Source: Ectocarpus siliculosus
Lineage: Eukaryota > Sar > Phaeophyceae > Ectocarpales > Ectocarpaceae
Assembly: GCA_000310025.1 (NCBI GenBank)
Contig: FN648977.1
Span: 1-14,597 of the forward strand
Length of the DNA stretch: 14,597 nt
Reading direction: 5' to 3'
A program made the position numbers and the translations under genes. Below the pieces are notes generated by a model. That model was given only the letters and a program-made list of their open reading frames with translations, was not told the origin of the DNA and ran no database searches. Positions 1 to 7,740 of this stretch are shown here, piece by piece; the first letter of the stretch is position 1, and each line of letters opens with the position of its first letter.

Positions 1-495
1 CAATCAGGCGGATTCCGCATAATCCAGCATGTGAATTCTGCATTCCAACTCCATTATGGATTAAACTCCAAACCGAAACAAGAAACCAACATATATTATC
101 CAAGAAAACGAAACACGTCCAGCACATACCAGTCTGCCGTACAGGCCTACTTGGAAAGGAAAATTGGTACTCCGCAAGGATTGACTCGTCGGGTACCGGT
201 TCATCGGAAGGACAGAGAAACGGTGCGTGCCCCCCAACGTCTTCACCCAGCACGTCACACGCCAAGCCAACTCTTACTACGTATATCCAGTACCAACAGA
301 AAAACATAGCGGTAACTACCATAGAGAATGAATGTTATCCCAACAAAGAAGGAAAAACCAAAGTGGAACAAACCGTACGCAGAAATTATACTGCCACCGC
401 CATTTGAGATATTTTCCTGGCAAACTACAGCCCCCCGGCCGCAACATTCCATTTGCCTCCCAGAAAAACAACCACAATCTACCATGAAAATTGGG
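1..495. other. Left-edge stretch without a recognisable gene
   Basis: I see no supported gene here. The open frames (31-309 plus, 255-542 minus) have no recognisable domain, and their composition does not differ from random translation of the DNA. A G-run occurs at about 492-500, just before the satellite begins. This could be the diverged edge of a transposable element, but nothing in the sequence proves it. Confidence 0.5.
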
Positions 496-539
496 GGGGG
501 GGCAAGGGTGTGTTCTGTAGGGTACCCACAGAAGGTACC

Positions 540-1072
540 CACCGGCGGTATTTTCCCGGGTGTTTACCCTACAGAACTCTACAGACGAGTTCTGTGGCTC
601 TTTCGCTACCCTACCGGATACTTCTGTGAGATCTGTGGCACTTCCAATACCCTACAGAAAACGCATATGAGTTCTGTGACGCTCCGATACCCTACAGAAA
701 ACGTCTGTATACATTTGTTAACCTACCCGCTACGTTCTGTGAGTCCTGTACGACCTTGGCACAAACCCGATTTTTCTGTTGAGTTCTGTGGCACTTGCGA
801 TACTTTACCGGATATTGCTGTGAGATCTGTGGCACTTTCAATACCCTACAGAAAACTTCTGTGAGTTCTGTGAAACGACAGTACAGTACAGAAACGTCTG
901 TACAGATTTGTGAACCCACCCGAAACGTTCTGTGGGTTCTGTACGACCTTCTCACAAACCCGATTTTTTCTGTGGAGTTCTGTGACTTCCAATACCTACC
1001 CGATACTTCTGTGAGTTCTGTGACAACTTCCAATACCCTACAGAAAGTTACAGACCCTACAGAACATACCCT
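540..1072. repeat. Satellite array, about 193-bp period, built from TTCTGTG/CTACAGAA words
   Basis: Matching landmarks recur at regular spacing. GGATACTTCTGTGAGATCTG at 616 has counterparts at 810 and about 1001. GTTCTGTGAGTCCTGTACGA at 734 returns with two changes at 927. The period is therefore 191-194 bp, with just under three units. Each unit is itself packed with TTCTGTG and its inverse CTACAGAA, so the DNA can fold repeatedly. For example, 571-579 is an exact inverted repeat of 587-595 (9-bp arms, 7-base loop), and CAGAA-AAC-TTCTG lies near 857. The open frame at 328-864 is a by-product of the repeat. The period is close to a nucleosomal repeat length, as in many satellites, but centromeric or other function is not shown. 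Confidence 0.75.
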
Positions 1073-1739
1073 TGGAAATTTCCTCCCATTTGGCCGTGGA
1101 AACTAGTGTCCCTGCAGGGTAAAACGCGAGTGGACATCTCTGCAGAACAAAAACCAAAGCAAATCCAAACCTGCGAATGCGCCAACAATAGGAAAAGTGA
1201 TTTGCAGACGTTCAAACAACGGTGAAAAGTGCAGTAGTTATATTGGGATCTGAAGACCAAATACACAAACAACAGATTGTACAACACAAAATCAAGGCAA
1301 AACAAATACGCACTCAAACATCACGTGCCTTGGCGAGATTGAGACCCCTGTAGAAGTCGCGCTGCTTGCCGTCATTGTTGGACTCGCCCGATCGTCCGAA
1401 CTCCCTTCTCCGCTTTGCGGTCCTCCTGCCGCTGCGGCATCGCGAACACGGGCGACCGGTCGTTGCCCCCGCGACATCTTTCCACGGTCGAACGGGATGT
1501 CCACACCCAGCACCGGCCACACCCTCCCAGCCTTCAGCCGGCACAGCTTCCCCGGGTCGAAGGGGCGCAGCAGTGCCCGAAACCAGGCCACATCCATCCC
1601 CTCTGCCTCGTCTTTGCTACTGCTGCCGCTGCCGCTGCTGCTGCCGCTGCTGCTGCCGGAGCCACCGAACAGGTCGTCCACCCCGGGATCGTTGGCCCCG
1701 CGCACCCCCGTCGCGGGTAGTGCCGTCACCGATGTCGCG

Positions 1740-2627
1740 ACTCCACCGCCGATGCCGTCGCTGTAGCCACCTGCGCGGGCTCTTTAGCGATTCTCCTCTC
1801 CGCCGCCGCAGCGGGAGAAACGGCACCGTCGGGCGACGCCGCTGTCGCCGCTGGAATCACCGCCAATGCCACTGCTCCAGCTGCCGCCGCGAGCCCTCCG
1901 GGCGCTTCCCCCGCCGTCGTTGCGAGGAAAACACTACCACCGTCGGAGGTCGCCGCCGTCCCCTCTGGAGCTGCTGTCGATGCCGCCGCTCCTGCCGCCA
2001 CCGCGGGGACTCTTGCCACTCCCCCCGCCGCCGTCGCGGGGGAACCACTGCCAGCGGAGTTCGCCGCCATCGCCGCTGGAGCTGCTGCCGATGCTGCTGC
2101 TTCTGCCGCCACTGCAGGGACCCCGGCCATCCCCCCCGCCGCTGTCCCGGGGAGACCACCACCACTAGAGGTCGCCGCCATTGCCACTAGAGCTGCTGCC
2201 AATGCCGCTGCTCCTGCTGCCACCGCGGGGACTCCGGCCATCCCCCCTGCCGCCGCCGCGGGGGGAACACTGTCACCGGAGAGTCGCTGCCGTCGCCGCT
2301 GGAGCTGCCGCCGATGCCGGCCGCTCCTGCCGCCACCGCGGGGACTCCGGCCATCCCAACCACCGCCGTCGCGGGGGAAACACTGCCGCCAGAGGTCGCC
2401 GCCGTCGCCGCTGGAGCTGCTTCCGATGCTGTCGCTCCTGCTGCCATCCCAGGACTCCGGCCATCCCCCCTGCCGCCGCCGCGGGGAAAACACTGCCACC
2501 GCATATCGCCGCCGTGGCCGCTGGAGCTGCTGCCGATGCCGCCACGTCAGCCGACATCGCGGGCGCTCCGGCCATTGTCCCCGCCGCAGCAGCGGGGAAC
2601 ACATCACCGCAGACACTGCCACCAGCG
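1740..2627 (-). repeat. 111-bp minisatellite encoding 37-residue Ala/Gly-rich repeats
   Basis: The anchor CTGGAGCTGCTGCCGATG, allowing variants, places GGAG-type landmarks at 1853, 1967, 2078, 2189, 2301, 2413 and 2523. The spacings are 114, 111, 111, 112, 112 and 110 bp. On the minus strand the 37-residue unit begins like FPAAAAGGMAGVPAVAAGAA and is in frame with the zinc knuckles for the first one and a half units. The 110- and 112-bp units then move it through the other frames. Several frames on both strands are open because of the GCC/GGC composition. The same 37-residue period occurs in copy B at 5960-6290, so the repeat was part of the ancestral element. Confidence 0.85.
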
Positions 2628-2807
2628 TGAACCAGAGCGACAAAGTCAGAGCGGTGCTCGCTCTCTGCCACCACCTCGCCGCCAACATGAACCAGGTCGA
2701 CAAAAGCAGAGCGGTACGCGCTCTCTGCCACCACCTCGCCGCCAGCGTGAACCATGTCAACAAAATCCGAGCGGTGCTCGCTGTCTACCACCACCTGCTG
2801 CTGTGCG
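2628..2807 (-). repeat. Three tandem 60-bp repeats (20 residues each)
   Basis: Units begin at 2628, 2688 and 2748, exactly 60 bp apart and about 85-90% alike by eye. They lie between the zinc knuckles and the 111-bp array of copy A. On the minus strand, in frame with the knuckles, each encodes a 20-residue unit of the form EVVAESEHRSDFVALVHAGG. The exact multiple of three and the similar residues across units suggest they expanded while the frame was translated. The plus strand is also open here, which is a by-product. Copy B shows no obvious equivalent. Confidence 0.85.
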
Positions 2808-2932
2808 ACCGGGCTTCCGCCGCCGCCACCACCAATATCGACGCAGCTGCCGCCGCCATTGACGCCCATCCAGCAACCACCGCGGACGATACGGCCGTCA
2901 TCCTCGCCCCCGCTGCCATGAAGATGCACGGC

Positions 2933-3043
2933 GCAGTTCCGCCACATGTGGTCGTACTGACCACAGGCGCCGAACGTACCCTCGAACCTGCGGGGTGCGA
3001 CGCATTCTCCGCCGTGGTGGCCTTTCCTGCCGCACCGAATGCA
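2933..3043 (-). other. Zinc knuckle pair of copy A: first intact, second lacking Cys 1
   Basis: At 3002-3043 the peptide CIRCGRKGHHGGEC fits C-x2-C-x4-H-x4-C exactly, the retroviral/copia nucleocapsid zinc knuckle. After an APRRFEG linker, 2933-2974 reads FGACGQYDHMWRNC. It keeps Cys, His and Cys at the right spacing but has Phe where the first Cys belongs. Copy B has Cys at that place, so a single TGC to TTC change would explain the loss. The first knuckle should still be able to bind zinc; the second probably cannot. Confidence 0.85.
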
Positions 3044-3543
3044 ATGGTATACCGTACCAGGCGGAGGGGGTGATTCCTGCTGGAAATATACGGCATTGCT
3101 CCCGCAGTCATATATTCCGCCAACTCCACTTAGCGGCGGCTGCTGTTGCTGCCGCGCCGATTGCTGGTGCTGCCGCGGCTGGTGATTCTGAGCGAAAACC
3201 CAGTGTTGGTTCTGCTGACGGACAAAACCACCACGAGAACACTGCTGCAACTGCGATGGCTGCTGCTGCGATTGAGCACTCCATCGCTGCTGCTGTTGTT
3301 GTTTTTGTTGTTGCTGCTGCTGCTGCCTACGTCTCTCCTTCTCATGCTCAGTAGCCTCCGCAGCTCTAAGCGCCTTCACCAGCCTCTCCGCCTCCGACTC
3401 GGCCGCTCGTAGCTTCTCTGCTGCGTTGCGCGACATCTCCTCCAACTTGATGCGCACAGCTGTAGGTCCTCCCTGTGCGAAATGTCCTCCTATTCCGCCG
3501 CTTCTCTCCGCTATAATCTACACTTGAAAAATATCCCGTACCC

Positions 3544-3690
3544 TGCTGTCCCAGCCCTCAAACGTTGTCCCAGCAATACACCCTCTGCTGTCCCGGTCCC
3601 CGATGGCCACCGTCCCAGCTATACACTACCCGCTGCCGTGCTGTCCCGTCCTCGTTGGCCACGTCCCGCCTTGGCTATATATATATCGTA
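3544..3690 (-). repeat. Degenerate tandem repeats and TATA-like tract in the leader of copy A
   Basis: TGCTGTCCC recurs at 3544, 3586 and 3639, and each copy is followed by a GTCCC(A/G)(G/C)C...TATA-like end (spacings 42 and 53 bp). The last unit runs into an alternating TA tract at 3676-3686. That tract lies upstream of the minus-strand Gag frame of copy A, so it could serve as a core promoter. This is inference from position and composition only. Confidence 0.45.
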
Positions 3691-3751
3691 TTCGCCGCCC
3701 CATTGGCCAGGCACATACAGCTCAGACGCCAATACTCACTACCAACGCCAG

Positions 3752-4023
3752 GCAATACAATATATTGTGTTTGGGTGCGGTAGCTCGTCAGAGGCCGAGA
3801 AAGAAGGTTGACTCAAGACCTTGTTGCTTAGAGAGTGAGAGACATGCGGTAGGCCACACCATCGCTATGCAGCATGCCCATCAATGCATTTCATCCGCGT
3901 ACCCCCCGGGAGGCTCCGTAGACAGTACACTCTGCCGAGCACCCCAAACACATATCTATCTCATCTGCGTACCCCCCTTGGAGATCTCGGAGACTTGTAT
4001 CCTGCCGAGTACACACACAAACA
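3752..4023 (-). repeat. Leader/LTR-like block, copy 1, with an internal 70-bp duplication
   Basis: Three blocks here match 7718-7966 in the same order. They are ATAT(C/T)GTGTTTGGG near 3757, TTAGAGAGTGAGAGAC at 3828, and a roughly 72-bp block at 3952-4023 that pairs with 7887-7966 at about 85% by eye with two gaps. The block also contains a local duplication: TCATC(C/T)GCGTACCCCCC at 3891 and 3961, period 70 bp, each followed by a variant of CTGCCGAG. It lies upstream of copy A on the minus strand and downstream of copy B. It could therefore be a shared 5' leader or an LTR. No TG...CA ends or primer-binding site were identified. Confidence 0.6.
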
Positions 4024-4654
4024 GCCCCCCTACTCGGTACGAGATACGATCTACGAGATCCTCCGTACATACATATCGCCACGGCAACAAATATATCTAA
4101 AAACCGTTCATCTTTCGGATCCACAAATCATTGCAACTCCCGGATCTATCGAATATAAAAAAAACTCAGGTTACTACTCCTCCTTATGACTATGGAACTT
4201 CACTAAGATGATTAGTATCAACAATCACCCCTCTCGAGAAAATGTCGTCACCATATTCTCAAGCAGTAAAAACAAATAATTATACTTGGAAACATTCTCA
4301 GCAAAGATCAACATTATTATTATTACATCATCAGAGCCACGTCATAAAGACCCTGGACGGACAACTCTGGCAAAACGCGTCACCAAATACTTCCAACAAA
4401 ATCATCCACAAGACTGTGTTTCAACTCATTGACCAATTTCAAATAACCTTCGGAAGCACACAGGCCTCAACCGTGTCTTACCAAAATCTGCTAAAGTCTT
4501 CATGCAATACATCGTTCAGAACAACCATCAATAATACCAAATACGGCAAAAATAGGCAAAGAAAGGTTAAAGACCCGGCGCCAACGAAGACGCCAGAGGA
4601 AACTTTCAACAATTATTATGCCGTTTCTCAAACATCGAGACATGGATTCTTAAG

Positions 4655-4765
4655 AGCCCGCTGCTGCAGTATCTCCCAAAACATAATAAGAGCTTGACAG
4701 CCCCCCTGCTGCAACATCTCCAAAACAACACGCTTAACAGCCCCTCTTCAACATATCTCCGACCA
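4655..4765. repeat. Three degenerate tandem repeats of 40-45 bp
   Basis: Units start at 4655, 4700 and 4740. Each reads GCCC, then a C/T-rich stretch, then CTGCTGCA(G/A)(T/C)ATCTCC or a shortened form, then an A-rich tail. Similarity is clear between the first two and weaker in the third. They appear to be a local duplication with no coding meaning that I can support. Confidence 0.6.
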
Positions 4766-4861
4766 TGGAGCTCAATCCGCCCTGCAGTAGAAAATACAAG
4801 AAACAACTCTCGAATCCTCACAAAGAGAAATCAGACAAACATCATGAAGTTATCTCCGAAC

Positions 4862-4940
4862 TCCGCAGGTATAACGCGGAATCGCGAGCAAACAAGAATT
4901 GTGGATTTCTCCTCATTTTCCGCAGGTATAACGCGGAAAA
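4862..4940. repeat. Duplicated hairpin motif CCGC-AGGTATAAC-GCGG
   Basis: The 17-base string CCGCAGGTATAACGCGG occurs twice, near 4863 and near 4920, 57 bp apart. The second copy sits in a perfect inverted repeat: 8-bp arms TTTTCCGC/GCGGAAAA around a 9-base loop at 4916-4940. The first has a 5-bp stem. Conservation of loop and stem with different flanks suggests the hairpin core was the unit duplicated. Confidence 0.75.
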
Positions 4941-5058
4941 CGTTATGAAAATGAACAACCAAGACCGAACGTCCGCGAGAACTCTGTTGTACTGCGGCAA
5001 AGATCATGTCATCTCAAGGAATACAATCATCCCCCCCCCATGATTTTCGACGGCAGTG

Positions 5059-5391
5059 CTAACAGTGACCCAACAATATCAACTGCACATTCGGCGCGGT
5101 GAATTCGTAGACTATGTACCCCATATTACCCATCCTCAACAAATGCAAAACAGACAATGTAGCGATACACACCACTTCCGTGCGCATCGCAACACAACGT
5201 TCAACGTCGACCCCGTTCTCAAACTCATGGTTCTCAGCAACAAAAACAGGACCAAACCTAGAAACTACCTTGTAGTAATATATATTACTTCTCCCAAACT
5301 TGCCTGAATCGCGCGTAGACCCATTGTGCAACCCCCAGTCATCTCGCACGGTAGCTCCCGAACACGTAGCCTCTCCATTCAAGCTGCACAC
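5059..5391 (-). other. Possible copia protease remnant of copy B
   Basis: In copia elements the protease follows Gag, with a W-x-x-D-S-G active site and a later segment like DVLYVPNV-x-LNLLS. Here the minus frame has D-S-G at 5302-5310 and ends YEFTAPNVQLILLGHC, which resembles that later segment. Just upstream, in a different frame, WTFDRG (about 5400) resembles an altered active site. These two candidates cannot both be the catalytic Asp. The frame stops at 5059, followed by a G-run. Position supports the call; sequence support is weak. Confidence 0.3.
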
Positions 5392-5959
5392 TTCCAGCCA
5401 CGATCGAATGTCCAGCCCTGGTAATACCCCCCATCGTCACGCACCACACAGACAGATACCATTGTACACGGTCGGATGGGCGCCGGGATGCCCCGCACCC
5501 GCACCGCAGACAACGCCGCGAAGCTGCCGTCACCGCTGCCGCTGTTGCTGTTGCCGTCTTCGTTGCCATTGTCCAACCAACAGACATCCTCATCGCACGC
5601 GTCCTCCGCTTTTGGCGCTGCTGGTGCCGGTGTAGCTGCTGATGTGGGCGCTGCGATCGCCCCTCCAGTTGATACGGCCGGGGTTACCGGGCCACCTGTC
5701 GACGAAACCTCCAGTGCCACCGTTCCTGCTGCTGACGGCGCCCCGGCCGTCCCCCCCGTCGACGAGTCGGGTAAAACACAAATACCTGTCACCGTCCCCA
5801 CCGTTGGTTCCACTGCTGAAGCCACATCTGCTGACGACATAAGTGGTGGGCCCGGCTGCACATGCAGTGCCAGTTTCTTCCCCGCCAGTTCACCATTGCC
5901 TCCGTATGTCGGCAAGCTCTTCTTTCATGCTTTCGAGTTCATCCGACGCCGGTGCCGCC

Positions 5960-6290
5960 GCCGGTGGCACCACTGATACCATTGCTTCAGCAGCAAGTGC
6001 CTGCTCCCCGGCCGTCCCCCCTGCCGCCGCCGTGGGGAAGACTCTGCTGCTGGGGGTCGCCGCTCTCACCGCCGGTGCTGCCGCCGATGCCGCCGCTCCA
6101 GCCGCGAGTGCCTGCTCCCCGGCCGTTCCCCCCGCCGCCGTAGCGGGGAATCCACCACCACCGGTCGCCGCTCCCACAGCAGTTGTTGTGCCCCATGCCA
6201 CCGCTCCATCTGCAAAGGGTAGGACCGACTCCGGCTTATGCCTTGCCTCGTCCAGCGTCGTCGCTTCCGCTGCTGGTACGTCATAGCGTC
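5960..6290 (-). repeat. 37-residue Ala-rich repeats of copy B
   Basis: Two adjacent units beginning FPATAAGGTAGEQALAAGAA and FPTAAAGGTAGEQALAAEAM are exactly 37 residues (111 bp) apart, with a partial unit upstream. They lie after the zinc knuckles, as in copy A, but in a shifted frame. The match in period and phrasing to the 1740-2627 array shows a shared origin. Copy A has about seven units against two to three here. The plus strand is also open (5843-6286), which I treat as a composition effect. Confidence 0.75.
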
Positions 6291-6359
6291 GTTGCCACTC
6301 GCGTTGAGACCCTCTCCATCACCGACATGTACGTGCTGGTGCATGCGCCCGGTTGTGCA

Positions 6360-6470
6360 ACACATGCGGCGCCGATGACCATACTCACCACAGGCAGCGC
6401 AGTTGCCTTCAAAGCGTCGTGGTGCATTGCAGTCGCCGAGTGAGTGTCAATTTCTCCATCACCTCACGCA
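6360..6470 (-). other. Zinc knuckle pair of copy B: first destroyed by stop codons, second intact
   Basis: In one frame the first knuckle reads CVR-stop-WRN-stop-HSLGDC, lining up residue for residue with CIRCGRKGHHGGEC of copy A. The second Cys codon has become TGA (6459-6461) and a Gly position has become TGA (6447-6449), while the first Cys, the His and the last Cys remain. After the same APRRFEG linker the second knuckle, CAACGEYGHRRRMC at 6360-6401, is a complete C-x2-C-x4-H-x4-C. Confidence 0.85.
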
Positions 6471-6720
6471 CTGATGAACGGCACCCATCGGACCGCCTGG
6501 CGGCGGAGACTCCTCTTGCGGGTAAACGGCGTTGGGTTCACAGTCGAAAACACCCCCAGATCCCCACGTCGGGAAGTTAGGAGGTTGGTGGTGTGCAGGT
6601 GGTGGTTGAGGACGAACCCACTGCTGCTCTGCCGCTGCTGCCGCCACCGCCGGTGTTGCTTCCTCTGACCGTTGCCGTCATGACCGTGCCCCAAACCACC
6701 GGTCGCCTGCGCTTTGCCCA

Positions 6721-7309
6721 ATTCCTTCATTATGACGTTGTTGGCGCATGCTGTTCGAACAACGTTTTCCACCTTCGCTCGGGAAATGGTGGGGTCGGCC
6801 AGGATGGACTTGCGTTCGATATCGTATTCGTGCGCAAGCTGGCGGACAATGATATGGACGATAGCCTGCTCAGATTTTACGATGCCGACAGCGTTCATGA
6901 TGTTGACCACTCCGTCTACTCTGGCGAAGAAAAGCTGCGGGTCCTCGCCGGGATACATCTCAATCGTCTCAAGTCGCCTCTCAAGCAACGTCTTCTCAAC
7001 GTCAAGAGTAGGCAAAAGCCATTCGTGCATCACCTTCCACGCCTCAGGGACACAGTTGCAAGCAGCAAACCGTTCTTCAATTACCGTGTCGTAGGTTGCT
7101 TCTAGCAGAAATCCCCGTGCCCGCTTGTGTGACGTAACAAGCGCCGCACCATGAACCCCGTTCATATATGTGCGATCCGAACAGCTGATGACAGGAACAT
7201 GGTCAGCGCGGTGGGTGTCTTCAAGGATCTGCTCCAAACCCTCGCTAGCCAGGAAATTCCGCATTCTCCGCAGCCAGCTCACGGCCTTCGCCGAATCGTT
7301 CGGGAATTT
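6721..7309 (-). other. Copia-type Gag core domain in copy B
   Basis: About 196 codons are uninterrupted. The peptide starts KFPNDSAKAVSWLRRMRNFL and includes EAWKVMHEWL, LLERRLETIEMYPGEDPQLF and AVGIVKSEQAIVHIIVRQLA. The pattern is that of Ty1/copia Gag (UBN2/DUF4219-like): a Trp-x-x-hydrophobic opening, a central EAW...L..L segment, a short-step motif before F..RVDG, and a late helix ending in a charged linker. This region does not occur in copy A. Gag forms the retroelement particle that packages its RNA. The family call is from pattern recognition, not a search. Confidence 0.65.
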
Positions 7310-7562
7310 GGGCGCTCTCCGACCACTGCTGTAACCGCTCACCCGTTGTTTGCCGAGCCCAGCTCCACCACCAGCTGTCCCGGCGTCGTTCTCCCGGCAG
7401 CCATTGCTCCTGCCGGTGCATTATTGTTCTCACTTCGATGCTCATATCTCTTCTCCGTCTCGTCCTTCTCCCTCCTCATCATCTCTTCCTCCGCCAAATT
7501 ACGCCGCAAAAACAAATGCGGCACGATGTGCTCCTACTGCTGTTGTGTTGATGTATGTAGCT

Positions 7563-7665
7563 GGATCTCCTTGACGTGCGATGGCAAAAACCGCTTGCAG
7601 CAGCTGTCCTCGTATCCCAAACGCTTTCCCAGGATCTCCTTGACGCGCCTACAGCTGCTGCCCTT
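7563..7665 (-). repeat. Degenerate tandem duplication in the leader of copy B
   Basis: GGATCTCCTTGACG occurs exactly at 7563-7576 and 7632-7645, period 69 bp, each followed by a variant of a CAGC(A/T)GCTG string and a CTGTCC/CTGCCC string. It occupies the same relative position upstream of the Gag frame as the 3544-3690 repeats of copy A. No coding function is visible. Confidence 0.6.
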
Positions 7666-7712
7666 GTGTTCCGGTGCCTACCTCCCGAACCTTTCCCTAC
7701 CGACGTCAGCTG

Positions 7713-7740
7713 ACCCCAAACACGATATCGTGTTTGGGGT
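7713..7740. repeat. Perfect 28-bp palindrome
   Basis: The left arm ACCCCAAACACGAT at 7713-7726 is followed with no spacer by its exact reverse complement, ending at 7740. The right half continues into GTGTTTGGGGTGTCGG, which has a diverged relative at about 3763-3779 (GTGTTTGGGTGCGG). There the centre is the shorter palindrome ACAATATATTGT. It could be a dyad recognition site, a cruciform, or an RNA hairpin in the element leader. Function is unknown. Confidence 0.9.

Larger units (their letters stand above)
1292..3517 (-). pseudogene. Gag-like retroelement gene copy A with zinc knuckles and a 37-residue repeat array, broken
   Basis: An open frame on the minus strand runs from just after a TAG at 3518-3520 down to 2273. 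In order it encodes a charged helical stretch rich in Glu/Arg/Ala (probable coiled coil, about 3457-3330), a poly-Gln tract, a Gln/Pro-rich linker, a CCHC zinc knuckle, a second knuckle missing its first Cys, three 20-residue repeats, and a 37-residue Ala/Gly-rich repeat array. The array continues to about 1726 only by changing frame at units of 110 and 112 bp. A further frame (1784-1292) continues with a Gly/Ser-rich segment. CCHC knuckles bind RNA in retroelement Gag proteins. No Gag core domain precedes the coiled coil, unlike copy B, so the 5' part appears deleted. There is no ATG near the expected start. It is a decayed copy, or one assembled from fragments; the family assignment rests on the knuckle and on similarity to copy B. 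Confidence 0.7.
4024..5058. other. AT-richer stretch between the two Gag copies, no convincing gene
   Basis: Composition shifts from GCC-rich to AT-rich. The open frames here (4242-4697 plus, 151 codons; 4765-5043 plus; 4606-4821 minus) show no domain I recognise and have Asn/Gln/Thr-rich content typical of translated AT-rich DNA. If copy B was once full length, its integrase and reverse transcriptase should have followed here on the minus strand, but I see no DDE or reverse-transcriptase motif in the frames given. Small tandem and inverted repeats are listed separately. Confidence 0.45.
5059..7534 (-). pseudogene. Copia-type Gag and possible protease remnant, copy B, broken
   Basis: In minus-strand order: a charged leader rich in Arg/Glu (7534-7430), a copia-type Gag core (7309-6721), a Gln/His-rich linker, two zinc knuckles (6470-6360), two 37-residue Ala-rich repeats (about 6290-5960), a helical DELESMKEELADIRRQ segment ending at 5890, Ser/Thr/Gly-rich repeats of STGG (5800-5600), an acidic stretch, and a possible protease fragment (5391-5059). 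The reading frame is interrupted near 7430-7340, near 6650-6610, by two TGA codons at 6459-6461 and 6447-6449, near 6290-6200, near 5900 and near 5390. It cannot make the full protein. Co-linearity with copy A from the linker to the 37-residue repeats shows they are one family. The first ATG in the leader frame is near 7488. Confidence 0.75.

Noticed and set aside
328-864. Plus-strand open frame of 178 codons
   Set aside because: Most of it lies in the 193-bp satellite, and the peptide merely repeats SVE/FCG/CGT-type words from the repeat.
1292-1784. Protease remnant of copy A, from a PFDRGK string resembling WTFDRG of copy B
   Set aside because: Only four residues match (FDRG), DRG is not the expected DSG, and the surrounding residues do not align.
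1366-2190. Long plus-strand open frame (274 codons), rich in Arg, Cys, Pro and His
   Set aside because: It is the opposite-strand reading of the 111-bp GCC-rich array. Zinc knuckles and the coiled coil show that the minus strand is the coding one.
1740-2627. CRISPR-like regular repeats
   Set aside because: The units are contiguous, in-frame minisatellite copies with no unique spacers, in a eukaryotic setting.
5476-6286. Plus-strand Ala/Pro/Val-rich open frames
   Set aside because: They are opposite-strand readings of the copy B repeat array and its Ser/Thr/Gly-rich spacer, without a domain, and the Gag parts lie on the minus strand.
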